Shown here piece by piece: positions 34,329-42,777 of a stretch of 64,000 nucleotides of DNA. The translations under genes and the position numbers were made by a program. The notes under the pieces were generated by a model. That model saw only the letters and a list, made by a program, of their open reading frames with translations. It did not search any database and had not been told where the DNA came from. Origin of the DNA: CALDSL01 sp039810245 (GTDB lineage Bacteria; Chloroflexota; Anaerolineae; Anaerolineales; Anaerolineaceae); assembly GCA_039810245.1 (NCBI GenBank), contig JBDHWQ010000001.1:496001-560000 (forward strand), given 5' to 3'. Position 1 is the first letter of the stretch. Each line of letters starts with the position of its first letter.

Positions 34329-35345
34329 ATGGACCTGAATACCCTCTGGTTTGTGCTGATTGGCGTGCTGTACACTGGCTTCTTCGTGCTGGAAGGCTTT
34401 GACCTGGGCGTGGGCATGCTGATGCCTTTCCTGCGCAAAGACGACAACGGCCGACGCGTGATCCTCAACACCGTGGGCCCACATTGGGATGGCAACGAAG
34501 TCTGGCTGCTGACCGCCGGCGGGGCTACGTTCGCCGCCTTTCCCATGTGGTATGCCACGCTGTTCTCTGGCTTTTATCTGCCGCTGTTCCTGATCCTGAT
34601 CGGGCTGATCCTGCGCGGCATCGCCTTCGAGTTCCGCAGCAAGGATGAGAACCCGCGCTGGCGCAGCCTGTGGGACTGGGCCATCGCCATTGGCAGCTTC
34701 GTGCCGGCGCTGCTGTTCGGCGTGGCTTTCGCCAACCTGGTGCGCGGCGTGCCGATCAATGCCGATTTCGAATACGCGGGCGGCTTCTGGAACCTGCTCA
34801 ACCCCTACGCACTGCTGGGCGGGCTGGTATCGCTGTTCGGCTTCCTGATGCACGGCGCAACCTTCCTCAGCCTCAAGACTACGCAGAAACTGAGTGAGAC
34901 CGCGCGGCGCTGGGCTTTGCGACTGTGGATCCCCACCGCCATCAGTATGACGGCTTATACCGTGTTCTCCTACTTCGAGCTGGATGTAGTCAGCCAGTTG
35001 GGCCTCAACCCCGGCGTGGTGCCGATCACAGCCATCATTACCCTGTTCCTCTCGGGCTACTTCCTCAACCGGGGGCGTACTGGCTGGGCTTTCGTGATGA
35101 ACGTGATCACCATCGCCTTTGCTACCGCTACCATCTTCTTCCAGTTGTTCCCCAACGTGATGCTCTCCAGCCTGGACCCGGCCTGGAGCCTCACGATCTA
35201 CAACGCCGCGTCCAGCCCATATACGCTGCGGGTAATGTCCATCGTGGCGCTAATTTTTGTGCCGGTAGTGCTGGCCTACCAGGGCTGGACGTACTACATC
35301 TTCCGCCGCCGGTTGAATGAGAAGGGTGAAGCCCTGCACTACTAG
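34329..35345 (+). CDS. cydB: Cytochrome bd-type quinol oxidase subunit II
   Basis: CydB is the structural partner of CydA. The 338 residues form about eight or nine membrane helices. Typical motifs are at the N-terminus: LWFVLIGVLYTGFFVLEGFD followed by LGVGML, then NTVGPHWDGNEVWLLTAGGA. A short stretch of Shine-Dalgarno character (GGAG) precedes the ATG. The gene ends before a long perfect hairpin. Confidence 0.96.
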   Translation: MDLNTLWFVLIGVLYTGFFVLEGFDLGVGMLMPFLRKDDNGRRVILNTVGPHWDGNEVWLLTAGGATFAAFPMWYATLFSGFYLPLFLILIGLILRGIAFEFRSKDENPRWRSLWDWAIAIGSFVPALLFGVAFANLVRGVPINADFEYAGGFWNLLNPYALLGGLVSLFGFLMHGATFLSLKTTQKLSETARRWALRLWIPTAISMTAYTVFSYFELDVVSQLGLNPGVVPITAIITLFLSGYFLNRGRTGWAFVMNVITIAFATATIFFQLFPNVMLSSLDPAWSLTIYNAASSPYTLRVMSIVALIFVPVVLAYQGWTYYIFRRRLNEKGEALHY

Positions 35346-35351
35346 AACCAA

Positions 35352-35397
35352 CCGATACAGCAAATCGACGGCGAGCGCCGTCGATTTGCTGTATCGG
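35352..35397. terminator. Long perfect hairpin after cydB
   Basis: A 21-bp perfect inverted repeat with a GAGC loop: CCGATACAGCAAATCGACGG at 35352 and its complement ending at 35397. There is no T-run directly after it (GGGCAGGTTTTC), so it is terminator-like but may instead protect the 3' end of the mRNA. Confidence 0.6.
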
Positions 35398-35471
35398 GCA
35401 GGTTTTCACTATCGCTTTCAGCAAAGTTGGCGTAGAATCGGGGTAATCCATACCCCTGATTGAGGTGAATT

Positions 35472-35885
35472 ATGAGCTGCTGTAATGAACGATCGGTTGT
35501 AACGACTGACCAGGCGCCCAAGGCCATTGGCCCGTACTCGGTGGCGATCAAAGCCGGCCATTTTGTGTTCACATCCGGCCAGATCGGCTTGATCCCCGAG
35601 ACCGGTAACATTATTGAAGGCGGCGTGGAAGCCGAAACCCGCCAGGCACTCACCAACCTGTCGCACGTGCTCGAAGCAGCCGGCACCGGTCTATCGCGCG
35701 TGGTCAAGACCACTGTTTTCCTGCGCGATATGGGCGATTTCGCCAAAATGAACACCATCTACGGTGAATTCTTCCCGGCGGATGCCCCGGCGCGCTCGGC
35801 GGTGCAGGCCGCGGCGCTGCCCAAAGGCGCGGCGGTGGAAATTGAATGCGTCGCCCTGCTCGACGAAGACTGTGACTGCAAGTAG
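35472..35885 (+). CDS. RidA/YjgF-family protein with Cys-rich ends
   Basis: RidA proteins hydrolyse reactive enamine/imine intermediates released by PLP enzymes. The 137 residues include the family signatures AIGPYSVAIKAGHFVFTSGQ, VVKTTVFLRDMGDFAKMN and the Arg of PARSAVQAA. The N-terminus (MSCCNE) and C-terminus (DEDCDCK) each carry two Cys, extending beyond the usual 125-130 residue core. GAGGTG precedes the ATG. It stands alone between hairpins at 35352 and 35962. Confidence 0.9.
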   Translation: MSCCNERSVVTTDQAPKAIGPYSVAIKAGHFVFTSGQIGLIPETGNIIEGGVEAETRQALTNLSHVLEAAGTGLSRVVKTTVFLRDMGDFAKMNTIYGEFFPADAPARSAVQAAALPKGAAVEIECVALLDEDCDCK

Positions 35886-35961
35886 CGCGTGATGCTTCCC
35901 CCCGTACTGCCGCGCCGGATGCAACCGGCCCGGCCCACCGCAACTGACGATCAACACCCCC

Positions 35962-35998
35962 ACCAGGGGCGACCCGCAACCGGCGGGCTGCCCCTGGT
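35962..35998 (+). terminator. Terminator-like hairpin after the RidA gene
   Basis: ACCAGGGGC (35962-35970) pairs with GCCCCTGGT (35990-35998), enclosing an inner CCCGC / GCGGG stem. Only TT follows, so termination efficiency is uncertain. Confidence 0.45.
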
Positions 35999-36022
35999 TT
36001 GCGCGCCCAGGAGCGCCGCCTG

Positions 36023-37045
36023 ATGGCCCTCGTCTCAGTTATCGTCCCCTGTTACAATGAGGAGCGCACCATCCGGCTGCTGCTGGATGCGGTCTACCGC
36101 CAGACTTTTCCGCGCGAGCGCATGGAAGTAATCCTGGCGGACGGCATGTCGACCGACGGCACGCGCCGGCAGGTCGAGCTGTTCGCGCAGGAGCACCCCG
36201 ATCTGGCGGTGCGCGTGGTGGATAACCTCAAACGAATTACACCTGCTGGAATAAATTGCGCCTTATCGAACGCACAAGGTGAATATATTATCCGGTTGGA
36301 TGGTCATTCTATACCCTCCCCTGACTATGTCGAACGCTGCGTCAGCGCCCTGCGCGCCGGCGCGGGCGATAACGTCGGCGGGGTGTGGGAAATCCGCCCC
36401 GGCCGGCCGGGCTGGATGGCCGAGAGCATCGCCCTGGCGGCGTCGCACCCGCTGGGCGTGGGCGACGCGCTGTACCGTTTTCCTACCCGCGCCGTCGCGC
36501 AGCGCGTGGATACCGTGCCATTTGGCGCCTTCCGCCGTGTCACCTTTGAGCAGATCGGCAACTTTGACGAGACGCTTCTTACCAACGAAGACTACGAATT
36601 CAACGCGCGGCTGCGCCAGGCCGGCGGGCGCGTGTGGCTGGACCCGGCCATCCGCTCGGTCTATTTCGCCCGGCCGGACCTTCTTGCCCTTGCGCGCCAA
36701 TACTTCCGTTACGGCTACTGGAAGCGCCGGATGCTGCGCCGCTACCCCGGCACACTGCGCTGGCGGCAGGCGCTGCCCCCGGCCTTTGTTCTCAGCCTGA
36801 TTGTACTGGCCGCCCTTGCCATTGAATGGAATATGGCGCGCTGGCTGCTGCTGGCCGAAGTGCTGGTATACTTGATGGCGCTGGTGGTGGGCACGGCGCC
36901 CGCTGTGCTGCGCGGGCACAAAGACCCGCGATTGCTGCTGGGCGTGCCCGCAGCCATCGCCACCATGCATCTTTGCTGGGGAGCCGGCTTTCTGTGGAGC
37001 CTGCTGCGCCCCGCACCGAAACAGGAACGCGCACACACGCAATGA
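36023..37045 (+). CDS. Family 2 glycosyltransferase, membrane-associated
   Basis: A 340-residue GT2 enzyme. The N-terminal GT-A domain starts with VSVIVPCYNEERTIRLLLDA and has the nucleotide-sugar Asp residues in ILADGMSTDGT and the DxD-like IRLDGHS. A late acidic motif (TNEDYEFNARLRQAG) fits the catalytic base region. Two or three membrane helices occupy about 250-325. It probably adds a sugar to a lipid-linked glycan at the inner face of the membrane. Bases 36221-36330 are unusually AT-rich with atypical codons. The next gene overlaps its stop by four bases (ATGA). Confidence 0.9.
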   Translation: MALVSVIVPCYNEERTIRLLLDAVYRQTFPRERMEVILADGMSTDGTRRQVELFAQEHPDLAVRVVDNLKRITPAGINCALSNAQGEYIIRLDGHSIPSPDYVERCVSALRAGAGDNVGGVWEIRPGRPGWMAESIALAASHPLGVGDALYRFPTRAVAQRVDTVPFGAFRRVTFEQIGNFDETLLTNEDYEFNARLRQAGGRVWLDPAIRSVYFARPDLLALARQYFRYGYWKRRMLRRYPGTLRWRQALPPAFVLSLIVLAALAIEWNMARWLLLAEVLVYLMALVVGTAPAVLRGHKDPRLLLGVPAAIATMHLCWGAGFLWSLLRPAPKQERAHTQ

Positions 37046-38466
37046 GTGCTTTTCGAACAGCTCAAAAACCCGTCCGCTGGCGGCTAAAACCCGAAGAACG
37101 GCGCATGATTTTGCTGGCCGGTGACCTGGTGGTCACCTTCCTGGCCCTGCTCATCGCGCTGTATTTCTGGTCGCTGGGGGACCAGTGGTTTAACTTTTCG
37201 CTGGACTTCCTGCGCGAGCGCACCGCATGGTGGTTCTATTTCCTGCCCTTCGCCTGGCTGGTGCTGCTGATTGAGCTGTACGACGTGCGCCGCGCTTCGC
37301 GCCGCGTGGATACCGTGCGCGGCGTTGCAATTGCCGCGCTGGTAGGCTTTGGCTTCTACCTGGTGCTGTTCTTCTCGCTGCCCGACACCCTGCCCCGCCG
37401 CGGTGTGTTCGGGTTCGTGATTGCCGCCTCGCTGCTCACCATTGGCTGGCGTATGTTGTACATCAACATCTTCACCGCGCCGCAGTTTATGCGCCGCGTG
37501 CTGATCGTCGGCGCCGGGCGCGCGGGCTGCACCCTGGTGCGCATCCTCAAAGAGACCTGGCCGCCGCCTTTCTACCTGGTGGGGCTGGTGGACGACGACG
37601 AGCTCAAGATCGGTCACCTGGTGGAAGGTTACCCGGTGATGGGCGGCAGCCAGCACTTGCTGGAGCTGGTGGAGCGCGAGCATATCTCCGACGTGATCTT
37701 CGCCATTACCGGCACGATGGGCACTCCCACGCTCGAGGCGCTGGTTGAGGCCGAGGAACGCGGCATCGAAGTCAGCACCATGCCCAAGGTGTACGAAGAA
37801 ATCCTCGGGCGCGTGCCGATCTTCCTGCTGCAGTCAGATTGGATCCTGCGCTCGTTTGTTGACCAGGCCCACACCGGCGAGTTTTACGCCTTTTCCAAGC
37901 GCCTGATGGATATTATTGTCGGGCTGTTGGGCATGTTTGCCTTCCTGCCGCTGATGCCGTTTATCACCCTGGCGATCCTGATCGACAGCGGCCTGCCGAT
38001 CTTCTTCACCCAGACCCGCCTGGGAGAAAGCGGCAAAGAATACCGCATCATCAAATTCCGCACGATGGTGCAAGATGCCGAGAAGGACGGCAAGGCACGC
38101 CTGGCGCAGCAGCGCGACGAGCGCGTTACCCGCGTGGGCAAAATCCTGCGCCGCAGCCACCTGGACGAGCTGCCGCAGTTTATCAACATCCTGCGCGGTG
38201 AAATGAGCCTGATCGGCCCGCGTGCCGAGCGCCCCGAGCTGGTGCAGCAGCTCCAGCAGCAGATCCCCTTCTACCGCGCGCGCTTGTTTGTCAAACCCGG
38301 TCTGACCGGCTGGGCGCAGATCAACTTCAAATACGCCTCGTCGGTGGAAGATACCGCGGTAAAGCTGGAATACGACCTGTTCTACATCAAGCACCGCAAC
38401 CTGCTGCTGGATATTTCTATACTGCTGCGCACCGTGGGCACGGTGGTTGGGCTGAAGGGCCTGTAA
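37042..38466 (+). CDS. Polyprenyl-phosphate sugar-1-phosphate transferase
   Basis: A 474-residue enzyme of the WbaP/CpsE type that starts exopolysaccharide or glycan synthesis by moving a sugar-1-phosphate to undecaprenyl phosphate. N-terminal membrane helices (about 20-130) precede a CoA-binding-like Rossmann domain (VLIVGAGRAGCTLVRIL near 152). The catalytic domain (about 285-474) has the conserved RTMVQDAE, SHLDELPQFINIL, MSLIGPRAERPE and KPGLTGWAQIN motifs. It overlaps the GT2 gene (ATGA) and is followed after six bases by the first FemAB-like gene. Confidence 0.94.
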   Translation: MSAFRTAQKPVRWRLKPEERRMILLAGDLVVTFLALLIALYFWSLGDQWFNFSLDFLRERTAWWFYFLPFAWLVLLIELYDVRRASRRVDTVRGVAIAALVGFGFYLVLFFSLPDTLPRRGVFGFVIAASLLTIGWRMLYINIFTAPQFMRRVLIVGAGRAGCTLVRILKETWPPPFYLVGLVDDDELKIGHLVEGYPVMGGSQHLLELVEREHISDVIFAITGTMGTPTLEALVEAEERGIEVSTMPKVYEEILGRVPIFLLQSDWILRSFVDQAHTGEFYAFSKRLMDIIVGLLGMFAFLPLMPFITLAILIDSGLPIFFTQTRLGESGKEYRIIKFRTMVQDAEKDGKARLAQQRDERVTRVGKILRRSHLDELPQFINILRGEMSLIGPRAERPELVQQLQQQIPFYRARLFVKPGLTGWAQINFKYASSVEDTAVKLEYDLFYIKHRNLLLDISILLRTVGTVVGLKGL

Positions 38467-38472
38467 CGCGCC

Positions 38473-39465
38473 ATGCCCGAAGTGACGGCGGCTGAGTGGG
38501 ATGCATTTGTGCGCAGCCATGCGGACGCGCATCTGCTGCAGCGCAGCGGGTGGGGCGCGCTGAAAAGCCGCTTTGGCTGGAGCGCGCTGCGCCTGGTGGC
38601 CGGGGCGGCAGGCGCGCAGGTGCTTTTCCGTCGCCTGCCGCTGGGGCTGAGCGTGGCCTACCTGCCCAAAGGCCCGCTGGGCCGGGACTGGTCCGCGCTG
38701 CTGCCCGAGCTCGACCGCGCCTGCCGCGCGCGGCGCGCGATTTTCCTGCGCATCGAGCCGGATGCCTGGGACGACGAGCGCGAGGTGATCAGCGCGCGGC
38801 TGCCAGGCTTCCGTACCGGCCAGCCGGTGCAGCCGCAGCGCACCATTTTGATCGACCTGAGCGGTGGCCCTGAGGACTGGCTGGAGCGCATGAAGCAGAA
38901 GACGCGCTACAACATCCGCCTGGCCGAGCGCAAAGACGTGAGCGTGCGCCCCAGCACCGACCTGGATGCCTTTCACGCGCTGATGCTGCGCACCGGCGCG
39001 CGCGATGGCTTTGGGGTCCACAGCCTGGAATATTATCGCGCCGCGTATGAGATCTTCCACCCGCAGGGCCAGTGCGAATTGCTGGCGGCCGAGTGGGAAG
39101 GCCGCCCGCTGGCCATGCTGATGGTTTTTGCCGCCGGGAGCCGGGCGTGGTACTTTTACGGCGCGTCGGGTGACGAGGAGCGCAACCGCATGCCTACCTA
39201 TCTGCTGCAGTACCAGGCCATGCGCTGGGCCGCGGAGCGCGGCTGCGCGGTCTACGACCTGTGGGGCATCCCAGATGTGGACGAGGACGCGCTGGAAGAC
39301 GGCTTCACCCAGCGCGCCGACGGGTTGTGGGGCGTATACCGTTTCAAGCGCGGGTTTGGCGGCGAGGTGCGCCGCGCGGCGGGAGCGTGGGAGAAGGTCT
39401 ACCTGCCGCCGCTGTACGCGCTGTACCGTGCCTGGGCCGCGCGCCGCGCCGGAGAGGCGGGCTGA
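38473..39465 (+). CDS. FemAB-family aminoacyltransferase-like protein (copy 1)
   Basis: A 330-residue protein with two GNAT-like halves as in FemX/FemAB/MurM enzymes, which use aminoacyl-tRNA to add amino acids to the peptidoglycan stem. Matching stretches include LLQRSGWGALKSRFGW, YLPKGPLGRDW, MKQKTRYNIRLAERKDVSVR and AWYFYGASGDEER. The substrate in this organism is unknown; some family members act on other acceptors. The paralogous gene begins three bases after its stop. It is in an operon with glycan assembly genes. Confidence 0.9.
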   Translation: MPEVTAAEWDAFVRSHADAHLLQRSGWGALKSRFGWSALRLVAGAAGAQVLFRRLPLGLSVAYLPKGPLGRDWSALLPELDRACRARRAIFLRIEPDAWDDEREVISARLPGFRTGQPVQPQRTILIDLSGGPEDWLERMKQKTRYNIRLAERKDVSVRPSTDLDAFHALMLRTGARDGFGVHSLEYYRAAYEIFHPQGQCELLAAEWEGRPLAMLMVFAAGSRAWYFYGASGDEERNRMPTYLLQYQAMRWAAERGCAVYDLWGIPDVDEDALEDGFTQRADGLWGVYRFKRGFGGEVRRAAGAWEKVYLPPLYALYRAWAARRAGEAG

Positions 39466-39468
39466 GGC

Positions 39469-40566
39469 ATGGACGCGCCTACCTGGAATGCGCATATCGC
39501 CGCTCTGCCTGGGGCGCACATCCTGCAAAGCTATGAGTGGGGGCAGTTCAAGGGCCAGTTCGGCTGGGAGCCTATCCACCAGTTATGGCAGGACGACGCC
39601 GGCCGGGTGCAGGCCGCGGCGCTGATCTTGCAGCGCACGGTACCGCTGTTGGGCTTTGCCGCGCGGCTGCGCGTGCTGTACGTTCCGCGCGGACCGCTGC
39701 TGGACTGGTCCGATGCGCCTCTGCGCGCGCGCGTGCTGCGCGATCTGCAAGCCCTGGCGCGCCGGCGGGGCGCGATCTTCCTAAAGATCGACCCGGAAGT
39801 AATCCTGGGCACGGGCGTGCCGGGGACGCCTGAGGCCGCCGAAAGCGCGCTTGGATGGCAGGTGGTTGACGATCTGCAGGCTGGCGGCTGGCGCTATTCC
39901 AGCGACCAGATCCAGTTCCGCAACACGGTGTGGCTCGACCTGGCCCCGACCGAAGACGAATGGCTGGCGCGCATGAAGCAGAAAGCGCGCTATAACCTGC
40001 GCCTGGCGCAGAAAAAAGGCGTGACCGCGCGCCGCGGCGGGCCGGAAGACCTGGGGCTGCTCTACCGCATGTACGCCGAAACCGCGTTGCGCGACGGCTT
40101 CACCATCCGCGGCGAGCATTACTACCAGGCGTTATGGGGCCAATTTATGCAAAAAGGCCTGGCGCAGGCGCTGGTGGCCGAAGTCGAGGGCCAGCCGGTG
40201 GGCGCGGTGCTGCTGTTCACCTTTGCCGGGCGGGCGTGGTACCTGTTTGGCATGTCGCGCCCCGAGCACCGCGAAAAGATGCCCAATTACCTGCTGCAGT
40301 GGGAAGCCATGCGCGTCGCCAAAGCCGCCGGCTGCACCAATTATGACCTGTGGGGAGCGCCGGACGTGTTTGATGAGAGCGACAGCATGTGGGGCGTGTT
40401 CCGCTTCAAGGAAGGGCTGGGCGGGCAGGTGGTGCGCACGGTAGGCGCGTGGGATTTCCCCGCCAATGCGCTCACCTACCGGCTGTACACGCAAACCCTG
40501 CCGCGCATCCTCAACTGGATGCGCCGCCGCGGCAACGCTGAGACCCAGCGGTCAATTTCGGCGTGA
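39469..40566 (+). CDS. FemAB-family aminoacyltransferase-like protein (copy 2)
   Basis: A 365-residue paralogue of the preceding gene. The shared blocks are ILQSYEWGQFKGQFGWEPI, LYVPRGPLLDW, MKQKARYNLRLAQKKGVTAR and YDLWGAPDVF. Tandem FemAB genes in Firmicutes add successive residues to one cross-bridge, so sequential action is a reasonable inference here. GAGG lies before the ATG. The gene ends four bases from the stop of the convergent kinase gene, with no terminator visible between them. Confidence 0.9.
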   Translation: MDAPTWNAHIAALPGAHILQSYEWGQFKGQFGWEPIHQLWQDDAGRVQAAALILQRTVPLLGFAARLRVLYVPRGPLLDWSDAPLRARVLRDLQALARRRGAIFLKIDPEVILGTGVPGTPEAAESALGWQVVDDLQAGGWRYSSDQIQFRNTVWLDLAPTEDEWLARMKQKARYNLRLAQKKGVTARRGGPEDLGLLYRMYAETALRDGFTIRGEHYYQALWGQFMQKGLAQALVAEVEGQPVGAVLLFTFAGRAWYLFGMSRPEHREKMPNYLLQWEAMRVAKAAGCTNYDLWGAPDVFDESDSMWGVFRFKEGLGGQVVRTVGAWDFPANALTYRLYTQTLPRILNWMRRRGNAETQRSISA

Positions 40567-40570
40567 CATT

Positions 40571-42652
40571 CTACGGCCGCCACGCGGGGCTGATATCGAA
40601 GGCGCGGTCGCTGGTCAGGCGGGTCAAATCTGTGCCCCGGATGGTCATCACATAAATATCGTGGTTATTGCCCACCGGCCAGCTCTCAAAGGCTAGCCAC
40701 TCGCCATCCGGCGAGGGATCCACCTCGGCCACCGGGCCTACGTCGCGGTCGCGATTGGCGGGGATGCGGAACTCGCGCGCGCTGTTGCGGTCTTCATAGC
40801 GCAGGGCAATCAGCCAGGGATTGAACACATCCACCGTCGTCTGGCTGTACAGGATCATCTGCCCGTCGCGGCTCCATACCGGCCACAGATTGTTGATGCC
40901 GCCGCTGGGGCTGAACTGCGCCTGCAGGCTGCCATCGCGCCCCATTACCCACACCTGCCCGTTGGGCGCCTCGCGCACAAACGCCAGTTGCAGCCCGCTG
41001 GGGTTCCAGGCCGGGTGCTTTTCCGGGAAGAACGTCTTGGACAGCTCGGATACCAGCGAAGTGGAGAAATCGTACAGGTAGATTTGTGGGCGGCCGTTGC
41101 GCAGCGTGGTGAACGCCAGCTTCTTATCATCCGGCGACCAGGCCGGGTCGAAATCGCCATGCACGCCGGGCTGCGCCAGCAGCGGGCGAGCTGCGCGGGT
41201 TTCCATGTCGTAGATGTAGATATTCGCGCCAGGGTAGGTGTCGCGCCGGCCGGTGCATGGGGTAATATAGGCCAGCTTGCTGCCATCCGGCGACCAGGCG
41301 GGCTGGCACGCTCCACCCTCTTCCGAGGTGAGCTGCTCCGGCATTGAGCCGTCGGCGTTCATCAGGAAGATCTGGTAGCTGCCAAAGCGGTTAGAGACAA
41401 ATGCAAGCTGTGAGTGGCCGCCGCCCAGCGGCGTGGGCGAAGGCTCGGGCGTGCCGGTCACTTGAGGCTCTGGCGTGCCTTCGGTAGTGGGAGCCACCGC
41501 CACAATGGCAGTTCCGGGTGGTGCATCGGTGCCGGCCGCCGGTGCGGTGAGCGTGGGCAGCAGCGCGGTTTCGCCAGGCGTTGCGCTGGCGTCCCCGTTG
41601 GAAGGCGCCGCGGCAGCCGGCGGCTGGCGCAGCAGCAACAACAGGATTGTGATAGCCGCGAGGGTGACGATTGCCGCCATGACCGGGGTTACCAGCGAGC
41701 GCCGCCGCCGGCGGCGCGAGCGGCTGGCCAGCCGCATCGAGTGCACCGGGCCGAGCGGCTGGCTGCCGCCTTCGGCCTGCGCGTCCAGCGCAGCCTCGGG
41801 CGGCGGGGTGACCGTGTACACCTGCTGGAAGCGGCTCGCCAGGTTGCCGGCCTCGATCAGCGCCTGCTTCATTTCTACCGCCGTCTGGTAGCGGTCTTCG
41901 GGGTCCACGTTGAGCGCGGTTTCGATTACTGCGGCCAGCTTGCGGTTCACCTTGGGGCGCAGCTCGCGGATGGGGGTCAGGTCAGTCTTGCCGGTGACGC
42001 GCGTCAGCCCATCTTCAGGGATCACCCCGGTGAGCGCGGCGTACAGCGTGGCCCCCAGCGAATAAATGTCGGAGCGCGCGTCGGTGTGGGCCGTGCCGTA
42101 TTGCTCCGGCGGCGAATAGCCCGGGGTCATGGCGCGCGCGCCGGTGGTGGTGGCCTGGTTGGCGTCGTGCATCTCTTTCGCCAGGCCAAAATCTACCAGC
42201 GCCACGTCGCCCTCCGGCGTGATCTTGATGTTTCCCGGCTTCAGGTCGCGGTGGATGATGGGTGAAGGGCGGGTGTGCAGGTAATCCAGCGCGTTGCAGA
42301 TGTGCGCGCCGATCAGCACCACCTCTTCCTCGGGCAGCGTAGCCATCCGCTCGATGCGCTGGCGCAGGTCTTCGCCCTCGATAAAGTCCATCACCAGGTA
42401 CTGGCCGACCCCGGGCAGCGTGAAATAGTCTCGGACGCGGGGGAGGCTGTGATGGTGCAGGCTGGCCAGGATGTTTGCTTCGCGCTGGAACTGGCGAGAA
42501 TACTCTTCCGTTAGAAATAAATTCTCTTTGACCGCGACCGAAACATCCAGGTTTTCATCCACCGCCCGGTAGACGGAACCCATACCGCCCTGGCCTAACA
42601 CAGCCTTGATGCGGTACCGGTCTTTGAGGAGCGTGCCGGGAGCGATACTCAT
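40571..42652 (-). CDS. Ser/Thr protein kinase with extracellular beta-propeller sensor
   Basis: A 693-residue transmembrane kinase. Residues about 10-270 are a Hanks-type kinase: GQGGMGSVYRA glycine loop, VAVKENLF lysine, HRDLKPGNIKI catalytic loop and VDFGLAKEM. A basic stretch precedes one membrane helix (about 325-345). A Pro/Thr/Ala linker then leads to PD40/TolB-like blades (SQLAFVSNRFGSYQIFLMNA, PAWSPDGSKLAYIT, PAWSPDDKKLAFTT). It should sense an outside signal and phosphorylate cytoplasmic proteins. The start at 42652 is chosen because the kinase fold begins a few residues later. A promoter TTGCCA-17-TACAAT lies upstream. Confidence 0.92.
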   Translation of the reverse strand: MSIAPGTLLKDRYRIKAVLGQGGMGSVYRAVDENLDVSVAVKENLFLTEEYSRQFQREANILASLHHHSLPRVRDYFTLPGVGQYLVMDFIEGEDLRQRIERMATLPEEEVVLIGAHICNALDYLHTRPSPIIHRDLKPGNIKITPEGDVALVDFGLAKEMHDANQATTTGARAMTPGYSPPEQYGTAHTDARSDIYSLGATLYAALTGVIPEDGLTRVTGKTDLTPIRELRPKVNRKLAAVIETALNVDPEDRYQTAVEMKQALIEAGNLASRFQQVYTVTPPPEAALDAQAEGGSQPLGPVHSMRLASRSRRRRRRSLVTPVMAAIVTLAAITILLLLLRQPPAAAAPSNGDASATPGETALLPTLTAPAAGTDAPPGTAIVAVAPTTEGTPEPQVTGTPEPSPTPLGGGHSQLAFVSNRFGSYQIFLMNADGSMPEQLTSEEGGACQPAWSPDGSKLAYITPCTGRRDTYPGANIYIYDMETRAARPLLAQPGVHGDFDPAWSPDDKKLAFTTLRNGRPQIYLYDFSTSLVSELSKTFFPEKHPAWNPSGLQLAFVREAPNGQVWVMGRDGSLQAQFSPSGGINNLWPVWSRDGQMILYSQTTVDVFNPWLIALRYEDRNSAREFRIPANRDRDVGPVAEVDPSPDGEWLAFESWPVGNNHDIYVMTIRGTDLTRLTSDRAFDISPAWRP

Positions 42653-42682
42653 GTTTGAAGGGTCCCAGGGACAACCAATTTT

Positions 42683-42711
42683 ATTGTACTCAACAAGCCA
42701 TCCTATGGCAA
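42683..42711 (-). promoter_or_regulatory. Promoter of the Ser/Thr kinase gene
   Basis: On the minus strand, TTGCCA (42711-42706) and TACAAT (42688-42683) are 17 bases apart, giving a leader of about 24 bases. Confidence 0.65.
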
Positions 42712-42736
42712 TTCGAAATGGGATATTGCGCTCCAC

Positions 42737-42765
42737 TTATCAAATTTCTTAATCCCTCATATAAT
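42737..42765 (+). promoter_or_regulatory. Promoter of the Pro/Thr-stalk membrane protein gene
   Basis: TTATCA (42737-42742) and TATAAT (42760-42765) are 17 bases apart. The ATG follows 12 bases after the -10, so the 5' leader would be only a few bases long. It lies back to back with the kinase promoter. Confidence 0.65.
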
Positions 42766-42777
42766 CAGAGAAGCCTT

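Noticed and set aside
33495..34853. 452-codon antisense frame opposite cydA and cydB
   Set aside because: His/Gln-rich composition typical of a reverse-complement shadow; the coding strand is certain.
37834..39579. 581-codon antisense frame opposite the sugar transferase and FemAB genes
   Set aside because: Shadow of well-supported genes, with no promoter or ribosome-binding site of its own.
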